Of a stretch of 64,000 bases of DNA, positions 1 to 27,539 are shown in pieces (within the stretch, counting starts at the first letter, position 1; each line of letters opens with the position of its first letter). A program made the position numbers and the translations under genes. The stretch is from Physella acuta. Lineage: Eukaryota > Mollusca > Gastropoda > Physidae. The notes beneath the pieces were generated by a model that had not been told where the DNA came from, did no database searches, and saw nothing but the letters and a program-made list of their open reading frames with translations. The stretch lies in assembly GCF_028476545.1 (NCBI RefSeq), contig NW_026732269.1:124001-188000 (forward strand), written 5' to 3'.

Positions 1-139
1 AAAAATAAATTTAAAAAATAGTATACATTAAAGTTTTCAGCAGCCAAAATTGTCTAAATTTTAATGAAAGCCATGTTTGTTGTGAAAGTAAATAAATAAA
101 GTATTTGTCCTCGACTTAAAAAAAAAGTATCATTAATGT

Positions 140-509
<370 letters not shown>

Positions 510-604
510 AGAGAGACAATTATTTTTGTACGTATTTAAACACGAATAATGTGCAATACGAGACACACCAGTGCAGCTGTGTTTGCTAGTTGCTGTTGAC
601 CTAC

Positions 605-15918
<15,314 letters not shown>

Positions 15919-17265
15919 TATTTTAAAGGTGTAAAAATCAATTTTAAACGTTTTTTTTTCAAAAATGATAACTAATATTGCAAAACTTAGAAAATTAAAT
16001 ATTCTTAAATATGTTAATCAGATTGATTTTCTGTAATTCAGACATGTAATGACTAATTGTGTTAGCGGTAAAGCAAGTTAATTAATGTGCACGGCTATAG
16101 AACAGTTGTTGATTGAGTTGTAGAACATCCACATCCACATCTTCACAAAACCTAATAGTTTTGTTGTTGTTACGTCCGTCAAATTGTTCAGTCCAAACAA
16201 TCTCATCAGAGTGTAAACTTATTTACATATCACGAAATAAATTCTAATTCATTCTATCATAATTTGGTTTTAAACATTACAACAATTGAGGAAGTTTAAC
16301 TTAACATTTTTAGATAGTATTGAATTAACTTTATTGCAACTTTTAAAAAAAGTGAACCAAAAATTAAAACACAAGGCTGAAACAATGAGAAAAACAGAAT
16401 CCATTTTCTGAAATACGAAAGCTTAGTCTTATTTCTCCTACAAAACTAAACACAACTGGCAGCAACTTTTTCTAAGTTAACTGACTTAAACTTCCTCAAT
16501 AAATTATGGCACAATGGTTTGCGGGCTGTTCCAGGCTCTTGCCCGTGAACACTCGTCTTTCTGATGTTTGAAGTATGCACAATTTATACAAAATATAATT
16601 CCCCCACCCCTCCTTTTTTGTTTCGACCAATGAGAATGCTTGGAGTGACGTCAACATTTTTTTTCTGTCCCAACCTACTCAGTAAGCCGGAGGCTATTTC
16701 CTTAACGGCCCGCAGGCTTTCAGATTGTCGAACCCCGGCTCGCAATTTACCTACCGAACATTATACCATAGGCGAAAACAGTAGATAATGGCTAACATTA
16801 TTGTCTTAATAACTTGACAGAAACAGATTTAAGGCGGGCGCGTGATGTTTTGTTAATTAAATCTCCTCTAATTAAACTAATGATTAATATTTCGATGACA
16901 TCACTGGGCTTATCTATATTAAAAAAAAAATGAAATATAGAATAATCAGAAATTTTAGCCCAGTATAAAAACTGTGTTTAGTTTTAAGTTTCAATTCCAG
17001 TAGCCCTACGCATCTTGCCTGCAGTAAGTTGAAATCTTCGAAACACTAAATTCTAGATTGCCATTAGCTTGGCAATAAATTGGTTTTATCTCTTACCTCT
17101 ATACATAAAAGTACATGGTTACATATATACGCCATTTGTCAGAAGGTATACAAAACATACACATAGCAAAAAATATTCTCCAACTATTGAAATTATTAAC
17201 CAAATAATATTTATTTTAAATGCCTCAATTCAAAGCTAATTAAATTAAATTAATCATGAATTATT
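15919..17265. other. Intergenic stretch between the two receptor genes
   Basis: It must hold the promoter and 5' UTR of the somatomedin-B receptor and the 3' end of the rhodopsin-class receptor, but I see no unambiguous TATA, initiator or poly(A) signal. A GC-richer patch at 16640-16760 is the only compositional change. Confidence 0.4.
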
Positions 17266-18666
17266 TCACGTAATGGAGTATATCTGATTTGTGTGCGTTG
17301 AGGATTTAACGCTAATTTCGTCGTTTTTATGAACTGCTGGTATACTCAGTGTATCCGACGTGAACGCTAAGTTGTCATGCGCCTGATCTAGACACCGCTC
17401 ACCTTCAGATTCTGAACATGTTATAAGTTTATCTGGATGTAAGGGGGTCTCACTCTGTATATAAGAAGGCCCCGCTTGAGGAACAGGGGGATCAGGGGAG
17501 CTAACAATAGCGGGGTTGTTGGCAAAGTTAGAACCATTGGAGCGTCTTGACCCACTTTCGGAACTGTTAAAACCGTTCTGAGATCGTGCAAGATTTAATC
17601 TGCTAGAGGTTAGCGGCGATCGGAGGAATAGATTTTTAATTTCCTGACGAAATCTGGAACCGCTGACGCAATAGAGGAAAAAATTCAGGCACCGGTTGAC
17701 GTAGAGCAGGTAGAAGGACGCGGTGGCTGTCAGGTTCTTCCCGCCCGCTCCGTCAGGCAGGAGGGCGAACTGGCGCTGGAGGATGTTGAAGAGAGCGTAG
17801 GGAAGCGTGCAGACGATTAGACATGACGAGTCTACAACTAACATGATTGACAGCTGCCTGTTCTGTGAGCTGGGTTTGGTGAAGATTTTTCTCCCGAGGC
17901 CTTCGGTAGATTTTCCCGTGTTGGATTTCCGGATGTTCCGAACGATCACGACGTTCCCGACGATGGTCGTCGTGTAGCAGACGATCAACACGCATGCGTG
18001 GAACCACGGGAAGATTTCCTGGGCGTAGAAGGCGAATTTCGGGTCGCCGAGGTCGACGTCACACAGGTGAGTGGTGGTGTTGACGGCAACCACCGACCTG
18101 AACGCCATGTGGGTCAGCTTGACCAGTTCAAACACCGTCAATCCCAGAACGACGAACTTCGCCCGGCGGGGAGTACACAGGGAGGGCGCTTTTAACGGGT
18201 ACTTGATGGCGATGGCTCTTTCGGTTGTCATGGCAACCGTGAAGAGAATCCCGAGGTCGCTGGTGCCCCAGCCGAACACGTTAAAGAACGCGCACATGTA
18301 GTTCCCCGCCCGCACGCCGCGGAACAAGGTGTGGAAGTTGACGTACAGGTAGTGAGCCGGCAGGTTGACCAGCAGGCTGGCACCGTCCGTCACGGCGTTG
18401 ACCATCATGTAAAACGACGTCGACAGCGACCGGAAGGCCGCCCCGCGCATGACCAGAACGACGAAGACGTTGCTGACGATGCCCAGAGCGAAGAGAAACG
18501 GCGGCAGGTAGAGGTCGGTGCCGCAGGTGACCTTGACCTCGAGGTCCGTGACGTTCTCGAGGTCATCGCAGATGTTGCCGTACAGAAAACTCGACTCACT
18601 CGGGAGTTTGGCTGAAGCTGATGTTGCAGTTGAGCAGTTGCACTCTTGCTTATCGTCAGCCATCAT
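17266..18666 (-). CDS. Rhodopsin-class G-protein-coupled receptor, 466 aa, single coding exon
   Basis: Seven hydrophobic segments are visible. TM1 holds G-I-V-S-N (residues 62-66), TM2 has NAVTDG, the conserved loop cysteine is Cys124 and its partner is in THLCDVD. The end of TM3 reads TTERAIAIKYP (about 148-158), so the usual DRY is ERA. TM6 has CTLPYALFN and TM7 reads NRCLNFFLYCVSGSRFRQE in place of NPxxY. This is the layout of invertebrate peptide-receptor-like orphans (FMRFamide/thyrotropin-releasing-type group); the ligand is unknown. The C-tail of about 110 residues is Ser-rich. N-terminal sequons are NCS and NVT. Codon use is GC-rich against an AT-rich surrounding. A CTTTTAG acceptor-like site about 23 bases before the ATG suggests a 5'-UTR intron. 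It lies upstream of the somatomedin-B receptor on the same strand, with about 1.3 kb between. Confidence 0.9.
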   Translation of the reverse strand: MMADDKQECNCSTATSASAKLPSESSFLYGNICDDLENVTDLEVKVTCGTDLYLPPFLFALGIVSNVFVVLVMRGAAFRSLSTSFYMMVNAVTDGASLLVNLPAHYLYVNFHTLFRGVRAGNYMCAFFNVFGWGTSDLGILFTVAMTTERAIAIKYPLKAPSLCTPRRAKFVVLGLTVFELVKLTHMAFRSVVAVNTTTHLCDVDLGDPKFAFYAQEIFPWFHACVLIVCYTTTIVGNVVIVRNIRKSNTGKSTEGLGRKIFTKPSSQNRQLSIMLVVDSSCLIVCTLPYALFNILQRQFALLPDGAGGKNLTATASFYLLYVNRCLNFFLYCVSGSRFRQEIKNLFLRSPLTSSRLNLARSQNGFNSSESGSRRSNGSNFANNPAIVSSPDPPVPQAGPSYIQSETPLHPDKLITCSESEGERCLDQAHDNLAFTSDTLSIPAVHKNDEISVKSSTHTNQIYSIT

Positions 18667-18776
18667 TGTGTCGGTGGAGGTAATCTAAAAGTAAAATTAT
18701 CTTATACTATTACTATATCTACAGAATAGATCAAAAGATTGGGAGTACTCTAAAAGAAAAACATAATATTTTAAAC

Positions 18777-19038
18777 CAGTGGCGTAGCGAGGTCGGGTGT
18801 CACCCGGTGCAGCACTTAATGGTGTCACCCCCCCCCCCCCCACAGAGGCGTAGCGACTCTTCCCGCGGACAAACTTTCAATTTTCGATTTGCCCCCCCCC
18901 CCCCCCTTAAACTTTCGATTTTGCACCCCCCCCTTAAATTTTTCTCTATATATTGTACTATTTTTTGCCTTGGTGTCACCCCCCTAAATGGTGTCACCCG
19001 GTGCGATCCGCCCCCTCCCCCTACTCGCTACGCCTCTG
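18777..19038 (+). mobile_element. hAT-type MITE, family B
   Basis: It starts CAGTGGCGTAGCGAG and ends CTCGCTACGCCTCTG. The flanks TTTTAAAC and CTTTAAAC match at seven of eight bases. Inside are C runs and repeated AAACTTTCGATTTGC-like segments and an inverted GGTGTCACCC pair. Confidence 0.83.
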
Positions 19039-19056
19039 CTTTAAACTATTACTATG

Positions 19057-19826
19057 GGGAACAGGGCATTTCCCCCCTGTCAATTACCCGCCGGATATTT
19101 CCCCCCGACTCAAATTAGAGTTAGGGTTAGGGCTGGGTTTAGGGTTAGGTTTAGGGCTAGGGCTAGGGCTAGGGTTAGGGTTAGGGCTAGGGTTAGGGTT
19201 AGGTTTAGGGTTAGGGTTAGGGTTAGGGTTAGGGTTAGGGTTAGGGATAGGGTTAGGGCTAGTGTTAGGGTTAGGGTTAGGGTTAGGTTTTAGGGCTAGG
19301 GTTAGGGTTAGGGTTAGCGTTAGGGTTAGGGTTAGGGTTAGGGTTAGGGATAGGGATAGGGTTAGGGCTAGTGTTACGGTTAGGGTTAGGTTTTAGGGTT
19401 AGGGTTAGGGTTAGGGTTAGGGTTAGCGTTAGGGTTAGGGTTAGGGTTAGGGTTAGGGTTAGGGTTAGGATTAGGATTAGGGTTAGGGCTAGGGCTAGGG
19501 TTAGGGTTAAGATTAGGGTTAGGGCTAGGGTTAGGGTTAGAGCTAGTGTTAGGGTTAGGGTTGTGTCTAGCTTTGATTTTGGTTTTGTGTGAAGTTTTAG
19601 GCTAAGGTGGATGCTTAGGCTTTGGTCTTTTTCTTAAGGTTTGGATTAAAGTAGTATATAGGTATAAAATTCTAGTTAGAGTCAGGATTTTAACTTGAGA
19701 GGGAGGGGGGGGTAATTCCCGGGGGGGGGGGGGTAATTGACAGGGGGTAATTGCTCCGGGGGGTAAATACGGGGGGGGGGGGGGAATGTCCGGGGGAAAT
19801 ATCCAGGGGGGTAATGTCCTGTAGCC
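19057..19826 (+). mobile_element. MITE with a TTAGGG-like core, copy 1
   Basis: The element is bounded by a perfect 9-bp direct repeat ATTACTATG (19048-19056 and 19827-19835). Its ends are inverted: GGGAACAGGGCATT on the left, and GGCTACAGGACATT read inwards on the right. The two arms are made of short motifs such as GTCAATTACCCCCC and GGATATTTCCCCCC. The core of about 450 bp is a degenerate array of TTAGGG, CTAGGG and related hexamers, followed by a unique tail of about 120 bp. The 9-bp duplication suits Mutator-like or Merlin transposons. Open frames across the array are Gly/Leu or Arg/Val repeats and are not genes. Confidence 0.85.
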
Positions 19827-20005
19827 ATTACTATGTATTATGTAAAAGATTAAAAGATTGAAATTCCTTACATTTTAAGTTAAGAACTTACAAGCGGCCA
19901 ACCTTGCGATTTTTAGAGTTAAAGCATGCGAGGATGTAGATAAGGGTACTCTAAAAATAAGAAATAATCTTATATTATATAATGAAAATAAAACATGTCA
20001 TTTAC

Positions 20006-20405
20006 AATATGGGGGTCGGCGTGGTCGAGTCGGTAAAGCTCACGGTTGCTAAACCGAAAAGTCTCGAGTTCGAACCCTCGGGCAGAGGAGGCTCGTTAGC
20101 TGGGGACAGCCACTCTTCTAGGAGAGACAACTCCAAAATCAAAACAACTGCTGCCTTGTAGTTTGTTCTTGGTTGGACAAAGGCTATGGAAGCAAATCCA
20201 AAAAGAAAAGCAGGCTGAAATCGGAGTCAATGGCCTCAATGGCGCATAACCAGTTGACACGTAACGCTTAATTGTGTTGGAGGCGTAGTCGAGTCGGCAA
20301 AAAGCTCATGGTTGATAAATTCGAACAAAGTCTCGAGTTCAAACCCACTGGCAGATAAATCTCGATCCCCTCCAAGACTAATAATTAAGAACGAAGAAGA
20401 AGAAG
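20006..20405 (+). mobile_element. Dimeric tRNA-derived SINE
   Basis: The first unit begins GTCGGCGTGGTCGAGTCGG (A-box region) and has GAGTTCGAACCCTCGGGC (B box). A second unit with GGAGGCGTAGTCGAGTCGG and TCGAGTTCAAACCC starts near 20278 and ends in a GAAGAA run. The pol III box pair identifies a tRNA Leu/Ser-like head. Confidence 0.75.
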
Positions 20406-20409
20406 AAGA

Positions 20410-21740
20410 AAGATTTACAATATTTTCTCGTGTCCACTTCAATACCGTCACAAATGGTCACGTAACGACCAAAATCAAGACTTAAAAGACATCACATTTC
20501 CATACCCAAGCCAATAACAACAATAACTCTAAAGGGTTTGTTTTTCACATTGTTCATTATGAAATACACAATGGATTTCACATTGTCATATCTTGCCCTC
20601 CAACTTCGCTTTTCACTCTCACACGAAGCATATCTTTACAAATGTCGAGCCTCCCCCTCCTCTGCTTCGATATGTGGTTATCATGATTGCCTCATTGTCC
20701 CTTTTAATAATATGTTTTAGTAAAAAATAATGTCACTGTAAAAATGCGTCTATTACGATGTTCTATAAAATTAGCTATTCTATCACAAGCATATGAAATC
20801 AATACTGTATTAGAAGACAATTAAATGTTTATCTTGTAGATAATCTAAATATTTCCCACGCGCCCACAAATATCGATAGATGATCACCAATCAAGAGGCG
20901 CCATTAATTAATTAATCTAGCAGGAAGTATTGGGATCTGAATGGATGAAAGTGCAGGTATCTCAGTTATAACTGTGGTGAGTAGTGTTTGCTGAAGTAAT
21001 TATGCATCGTAATTAGGTCAGGTAATTACTTATCACAATAATAAAAAAATGTGAATCAAGAGTGCTAGGAAGAGATCAATAATTTGTTCTCTTTAAAACA
21101 GATAAAGCAAACACAAAAAACTATTATTAATTGATATTGTTATAAAATACTGATACAAGTAATAATAATAATAATAATGTTAACAGTCTTGAATTAATAA
21201 TGATCGTTATAAAATATTACTAATTGGCTAAACATGGTAGTAAATTTAATAATAATTGTATTAATAGAAATGATATAAATATCAATAACAATTAAAAGAG
21301 CGTTGTATATATAAATAATAATAATTATCAAATCTGATTTTGTCAAGTCAGCTAAGGTCATCATTTGTTAAGGTATTTTTCAAAGTCTGTAAATCTAGGT
21401 AAATAGATTCACGAACACATTAAAAAACCTGTTCATGTCTTATACGTAGTGACGGATTATATTTTTTAAGTGCTGGAATTTATTGTGGAATACGTTGCAC
21501 CTGTTAAAGAAATTTATCTTACAAACTATACTTCTTAAAAGAAAAAAATAACAAAACTAATACAGACTAAAATATAATAGAAAGCTAGTCAAAGCAGCTA
21601 AAATAGATTAGTTTATAGAAAATTATACGCTTAAGTTAGTTCTTTACTAAAACTAATACCATGCTTACCTATCAGTAGCTTTTGCCGATTACTGTATAAT
21701 GCTGACCACTATTGATTGAATGGTAGTCCAACTTTCTTAC
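20410..21740. other. AT-rich stretch without recognised gene
   Basis: It holds short AT-rich sequence and AAT-repeat patches (for example 21160-21320). No exon or element is recognised. Confidence 0.5.
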
Positions 21741-22790
21741 ACTACTCTATTTACCCTTGTAAAAGTAAATGTAAAATATGAAATATACGTGATCTATTCT
21801 TTTACATTTACACATTTACTTTCACAAAAACAAAAGCAACATATTTGAAATATACGAGTCCTCTTATCTTACACTTACACATTTAGTTTCACAAAAACTA
21901 AAGTAAAATACTTGAAATATGCGAAGCCTATTATCTTACACTTACACATTTAGTTTCAAAAAAATTAAAGTAAAATATTTGAAATTTACTAGGCCAATTA
22001 TCTTATACTTTCAAATTAATTTTAACAAGTTAAATACTTGACATTTACTAGGCCTATTATCTTATACTTTCAAACTAATTCTAACAAGTTAAATACTTGA
22101 CATTTACTAGGCCTATTATCTTATACTTTTAAATTAATTCTAACAAGTTAAATACTTGACATTTACTAGGCCTATTATCTTATACTTTCAAACTAATTCT
22201 AACAAGTTAAATACTTGACATTTACTAGGCCTATTATCTTATACTTTCAAATTAATTCTAACAAGTTAAATACTTGACATTTACTAGGCCTATTATCTTA
22301 TACTTTCAAATTAATTTTAACAAGTTAAATACTTGACATTTACTAGGCCTATTATCTTATACTTTCAAATTAATTCTAACAAGTTAAATACTTGACATTT
22401 ACTAGGCCTATTATTTTATACTTTCAAATTAATTTTAACAAGTTAAATACTTGACATTTACTAGGCATATTATGTTATACTTTCAAATTAATTCTAACAA
22501 GTTAAATACTTGACATTTACTAGGCCTATTATCTTATACTTTCAAATTAATTTTAACAAGTTAAATACTTGACATTTACTAGGCCTATTATCTTATACTT
22601 TCAAATTAATTTTAACAAGTTAAATACTTGACATTTACTAGGCCTATTATCTTATACTTTCAAATTAATTTTAACAAGTTAAATACTTGAAATCCACAGT
22701 CCTGATCTCTTTTACTAATTTTCTGGAGCAAAAAAACCAAATGTAAGACACTTTAAATATCCGAGTCCTTACACTTACATATCTGCTTGA
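21740..22790 (+). repeat. 59-bp minisatellite
   Basis: About 12 well-kept units between 22000 and 22690 read AAATACTTGACATTTACTAG, GCCTATTATCTTATACTTTC, then AAATTAATTCTAACAAGTT. Both flanks hold older diverged units. No exon was found next to it. Confidence 0.85.
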
Positions 22791-23394
22791 AATCGCTTAC
22801 ATCAGCGCTGGTTTGCCAACAACCATCAACATCCTTCCGTCACGAGCTGTTAAACAACAGTTCAACCGTGGCTAGCCGTTAATTATAACATGGGAGACAA
22901 CACCGCCGACCGCCAGCAAAATCAAATGATGAGTTGGATCAGACCAGCTGACTAAAATACTCCCATCGATTTCACGTCAATTTTCAATGCAATTTTCTTC
23001 CAATTGTGAGACGGCTCCAAAATTATGTAGAAACCTCCTGAGCATTTTTTTGTGTGTAATATTCGTAAACACGAAGTTCCTATTCTTTACTTTGTTTTCG
23101 TGTTGTTGTTTTTTTATGTATTTATTGATGAATCTGAAATAATAAAACCCTTTTCAGAACGGATTAAAACAGATTTTTACTGGTTCGTCGGTGTATTCTA
23201 AGCCTCAGTATCAGTAGTCAGGCAACTACACTCTCAACCTCTGAAAAATAAATGTCGGTTTGTGTATAGTGATCAATCATATAGCCTAGGGTAAAAAAAA
23301 TATATAACAACTTACGAGGTACAAAACATCCAATAAACATTTCGTGTTCTTCTTTCAAATATCATCTCCGATATAAAGACCAAAGGTAGGTTAA

Positions 23395-23813
23395 GGGGGT
23401 CGTCCAAAAATGACGTCACACTCGTAGGGGAAGGGGGGGGGGTTCGTAATTTTGTGACGGTATGTGATGAGGGGAGGGGGGGAGGTTCAGATTTCGACGA
23501 CCTCACCATTGCTTTATTAAAAAGCAATGTTAGAAAACGAATTTTAGACGTTATTTTGTGTTTTAGAAAAGTGTTTTAGTAAACTGTAATAGGAATTTAT
23601 TAAAATACTCTATTTTGACAGAGTTCAGACAAGATTTTAGAAAAAAAAAGATGTTTAAAAAAATTCAACTGCAAATTTGAGGGGGTTGTAGGCTGAGGTG
23701 TGACGTCATTTTAGGGAGGGGGTCTGGCTTTTTGTGACGATGTGTGACGGAGGGGAGGGTGGGGGGAAGGTAAATATCGTCGAAAAAGCGTGACGTCATT
23801 TATGGATGACCCC
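23395..23813 (+). mobile_element. piggyBac-like MITE
   Basis: The left end GGGGGTCGTCCAAAAATGAC and the inverted right end GGGGTCATCCATAAATGACG pair well. The left flank is TTAA and the right flank TTAC. Internal inverted copies of TGTGACG and GGGGAGGG text give a largely foldback structure. Confidence 0.68.
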
Positions 23814-23839
23814 TTACTATACCTTCATTCATTCTTCAT

Positions 23840-23950
23840 CCACAATCACACACACGCACATTCACCCATTCACATATGCACGCGGTCTCAAACGTGCTTG
23901 CACACGCATGCATGCACGCACACGCACAAACACACATACACACACAGAAA
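23840..23950. repeat. CA-rich microsatellite
   Basis: Imperfect CA/CACG repeats lie between the piggyBac-like MITE and a GTAATCGTGC repeat fragment. Confidence 0.85.
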
Positions 23951-23999
23951 CACTCCAATATTATGGGGGATTTTTGTTGAATGTTTTTCACTTTTTACT

Positions 24000-24230
24000 A
24001 TCTTGTATAGAGAGTAAATAGGAAGTATTTTAATCGTGCACACAAAAATCGAAATCGAGATTTTAGAAGTCTCTTCGTTTTGCACCTCCCTGAGTCGGTT
24101 TGTGTGTGTATGTATGCATGTATGTGTGGGTATGTGCGCATGTGTAAACATGATAATTTGAATGCCGTTTCAATTATATGGACGAAATAATTTTTTAAGT
24201 ATAAGTAAGATTCTACACATAGGTCACTGT
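24000..24230 (+). repeat. Dispersed GTAATCGTGC repeat family, 5' fragment
   Basis: Landmarks TATAGAGAGTAAATAGGAAG, TTTTAATCGTGCAC, TTTGCACCTCCCTGAGTC and a GT-rich tract match the start of the long copies. Confidence 0.5.
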
Positions 24231-25268
24231 CGAATTAGAGCGATTTACGGTAACCATACTTCTAAAACCATTTAGTATTTGATAATTTTATATCATTTTA
24301 GCGTAAAACAGCAGCTTCTGAGAAAGTCTTGCTCTGTTTTCTTGAAAACTTGCTGTTTTGTTACACAATTACCTAACATTTCTATTGCCTGATTCCATTT
24401 TAAGTGCCAACCCACTATTTAATGTTGTATAACAATACGAGACAATTTAAGGGAGCTAACTCTCGCTTTATTTATAAGCTACTTAAAACACAACATGAAT
24501 AGACAAACTGGTACTTACAAGACCACTGACGTAATACTAGACGATTTAATGAGGGTTTAATAATCGATACTTCAATAAAGGAACTATTTCACCGTTTTTA
24601 TATATCTTTGTACTTTCATCACAGGAAGTAGGTCATCGTATGAGCTTGTCATTGGCTAATGTAATACCGGAAGTTTGCCATCGTAACTACATAGTCATCG
24701 CTACTTCAATACCGGAAGAATGTAGTTGTGTTAACATCCCCATCCTCACTAAACCCCCCCCCCCCCCCTCCTCCCCCATTTAACTGCTGCTGTATGGAAA
24801 AGCATTGAAGTGTTAAAATTCACATAAAAAGCGTTAAAAAGCAACTATTATATAATCAATATATGTGTCAATAGTTTAGACAACTGCAGCAGCTTTCCTC
24901 AATTATTGTGTATATTAAAGCCGCAAATAAACATTTTACTTCTTAGTTCTTGATGGATATTGAAAGAGATGAAGCATTACAACCGTGTTTGAAATACGAT
25001 TCTTACAGCAATTAGTTTATTTTTTACACTACAAAAATTTATCATTGTTACTTCAAAAGCCAATAGACCTATATAATTCATTTGATTTAATTATGTAATA
25101 ATAAAAAAAAATCTTTAATTTTTTTTTTCATTTGATGACATGTTTTATTAACTACTTATGAAATCTATGGACGCATTATAAAATATCAAATCACAAATTT
25201 TGGTACACGTTACAAGAAAATGTGTAAACAGGAAGGACTAAAACAATACAATGAAGTGGAAGACAAAT
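24230..25268. other. Stretch without recognised gene
   Basis: AT-rich text with a C run near 24750 and a short repeated phrase (ACCGGAAG with GTCATCG) at 24630-24720. It is the likely 3' side of the possible exon at 25269. Confidence 0.45.
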
Positions 25269-25479
25269 CTATTTAATCTTGGCAAGTGCCTTCTCCAGCA
25301 GGAGTTGTAACCTAGACACTCCAGTCCTTGGATCATCTATCAGTCCTGCGTTTATCATGGCATTGTCGTACAGCGGATATATTTTCCCTAGTAAATTTTT
25401 TGGTGTGGGGAAAAAACACCACTGGAGCTTTGACAAACCGGATAAGCCGTAGTGGTTACAAGTGAGCGGAGTACTACAT
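25269..25479 (-). CDS. Possible terminal exon, unknown protein
   Basis: After the acceptor TTTCTGTTAG the frame is open for 69 codons to TAG: CSTPLTCNHYGLSGLSKLQ, a central FFPTPKNLLGKIYPLYDN and an amphipathic end SRLQLLLEKALAKIK. Two cysteines near the start and a balanced composition in an AT-rich setting look like real coding sequence. I do not recognise a family and find no joining exon upstream. Confidence 0.4.
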
Positions 25480-26149
25480 CTAACAGAAAGTATTAAAAAA
25501 AAACAACCCGAAGACAATGTACACAGTTATAAAATCACATGTTAGTATAGTTGGTAGTTAAGAAATCTTTAAATAAAGTAACTTTTGATATACTGCTACT
25601 AAAACTACTAATATGTAGTTGCAAAATGTAGTTAAAAATAAGTCCCTATCAATTTAATGATAGTTTTTTTTAAATGGAAAAATACAATAAATTGACCAGT
25701 TTCTGGTTGTATATAGTCAGGTGTATAGTTTAGTGTGTAGGTTTATTTGTATGTAGTTGAAATAGTGATACATGTTTTGATTTATGCCGTAATATTACAG
25801 TCTGTGACGATGGTTGTTTAAAAATGTAAACAATTGGTAGCAATGAGAGTGGCGTCCCCTGGCAAGTGTGTACAGCACGGTGTGTTAGGCAGGAGTAGTG
25901 TGTGAACTGGAATGAATGTGAAGGATCGTTGACGGAGTTGTGTTATGGTAAACGGTCTCATTTGCGTGGTGAATTATTTAAACATTCGAGTGTTTAGGAG
26001 ATCGAATACATTCGTTGGGTCGAATGACAAAGTTCGTTAATCGTGTTCTTTTTAATCTTTGTTCCACCTTGCCCAACGAACCAGGTGTAACATGTTTACT
26101 GTAAACTCTTTGTTTTTTTTTATAAATGGGAGAGAATGTACGCTGACAT

Positions 26150-26890
26150 TTAAGACTATAAGAGTATGCTGTTTGTTTGTAGATCTGTATGTACCACTGT
26201 GCATTGGTCTATTTTTAGGTCTGTATGTAGGGGTTTTTTTTTATGAACTTTATGTAGGCTACTTCTGTATGTATTTCTCTACTTCAATTAAAAGTCTGTA
26301 TGTAGGTCTATATATAGTTCTATTTGTATATCTGAATTTGAGACTTTATGCAGAGTTTCTTCCAGGCATCTCTTCAAGGGGAGACACCCCCCCCCCCCCC
26401 CAGCCCCCGAAGAAAGTCTACCCCCCGAACAAAATGGAATTTATATAGAAAACATAATTTTACCAGTACCCCCCCCCCCCCGGTAAATGTTGTCCGCCTC
26501 CCTCCCCCAACCCCCTCCCCCGAAAATATCAAGTGCCCCCTGGAGAAAAAAGTCTGGAAGAAACACTGACTTTATTGTGTTTGAAGGTGTGTATGTAAGT
26601 ACGTTTGTAGGTCTGTCGGTAAGTACTACATAGTTCTTTATTGAGTCTGTAAGAATGAGTATGTATGTATCTCTGTATATATCTGTTATAGTTATATTTG
26701 TCTGTATGTTGGTCTATATATAAGTGAGTTTTTAGGTCTGTACGAAGATATTATATAGCTCTGTATTGAGTCTGTATGTATGAGTGTATGTAGGTGAGTA
26801 TGTATTTCTGTACATGCATGTATGTTTTTATGTAAATCTGTATACAGTTCTGTATGTAGGTATGTATGAATGTAGGTCTTAATGTATGTA
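26150..26890 (+). repeat. Degenerate GTAGGTCTGTATGTA tandem repeat, split by a MITE
   Basis: Short units of GTCTGTATGTAGG type run on both sides of the family A MITE at 26351-26568 and continue after the family B MITE to about 27190. Confidence 0.6.
26351..26568 (-). mobile_element. hAT-type MITE, family A, reverse orientation
   Basis: It starts CAGAGTTTCTTCCAGGC and ends CTGGAAGAAACACTG. The flanks ACTTTATG and ACTTTATT differ at one of eight bases. Confidence 0.82.
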
Positions 26891-26898
26891 TGTATATG

Positions 26899-27147
26899 CA
26901 GAGGCGTAGCGAGGGGGGGGGGGGGGGGGCGGGGGTGCGGACCGCACCGGGTGACACCATTTAGGGGGGTGACACCAAGGCAAAAAATAGCAAAATGTAT
27001 AGAAAAATATTTTGAGGGGGGGAGGGGGATGCAAATCGAAAGTTTGAAAGTTTGTCCCCGGGAAAGGTCGCAAAGCTCCTGGGGGGGGGGGGGGGGTGAC
27101 ATCATTAAGTGCCGCACCGGGTGACACCCGACCTCGCTACGCCACTG
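26899..27147 (-). mobile_element. hAT-type MITE, family B, reverse orientation
   Basis: It starts CAGAGGCGTAGCGAG and ends CTCGCTACGCCACTG, with a perfect 8-bp duplication TGTATATG. Confidence 0.88.
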
Positions 27148-27539
27148 TGTATATGTGTCTGTATATATGTATGTCTTTATGTAGGTCTGTATATATATAT
27201 ATATATTATGTAGTTGCATGTAGTGATATCAATGAACCGTTTTTTTTTCTATCCATTATACGAAACCTAATCGTATAAGGCTATAAACATATATAATAAC
27301 TGACACTCTACCTCCCGCATGGCTATATTTTTTTTTTAATTTAATTAATCTTTTTTTTTAAATAGACACCTTACATCTGTCCCTCTTATGTATAGAGCGG
27401 AGCCACACACTGCCTGTGAATGATTGAATGACGCGTTGCTGGCATATCGTATACCCACGAGGAATGTGTCTCTGTTTTTGTATGGCAATCCCGAATTAAT
27501 TTTTTAAATCCGTACACGGCATGCCTTCTTTACACTCTG

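Noticed and set aside
19054-19592. Arg/Val and Gly/Leu repeat ORFs
   Set aside because: They translate the TTAGGG-like array; period-six hexamers give open frames without coding meaning.
19057-19826. Chromosome-fusion or telomere remnant
   Set aside because: Inverted ends, a unique tail, a 9-bp duplication and a second copy identify a mobile element.
20009-20085. Functional tRNA gene
   Set aside because: A- and B-box-like motifs are present but the cloverleaf is broken and copies with SINE bodies recur at 8060 and 45665.
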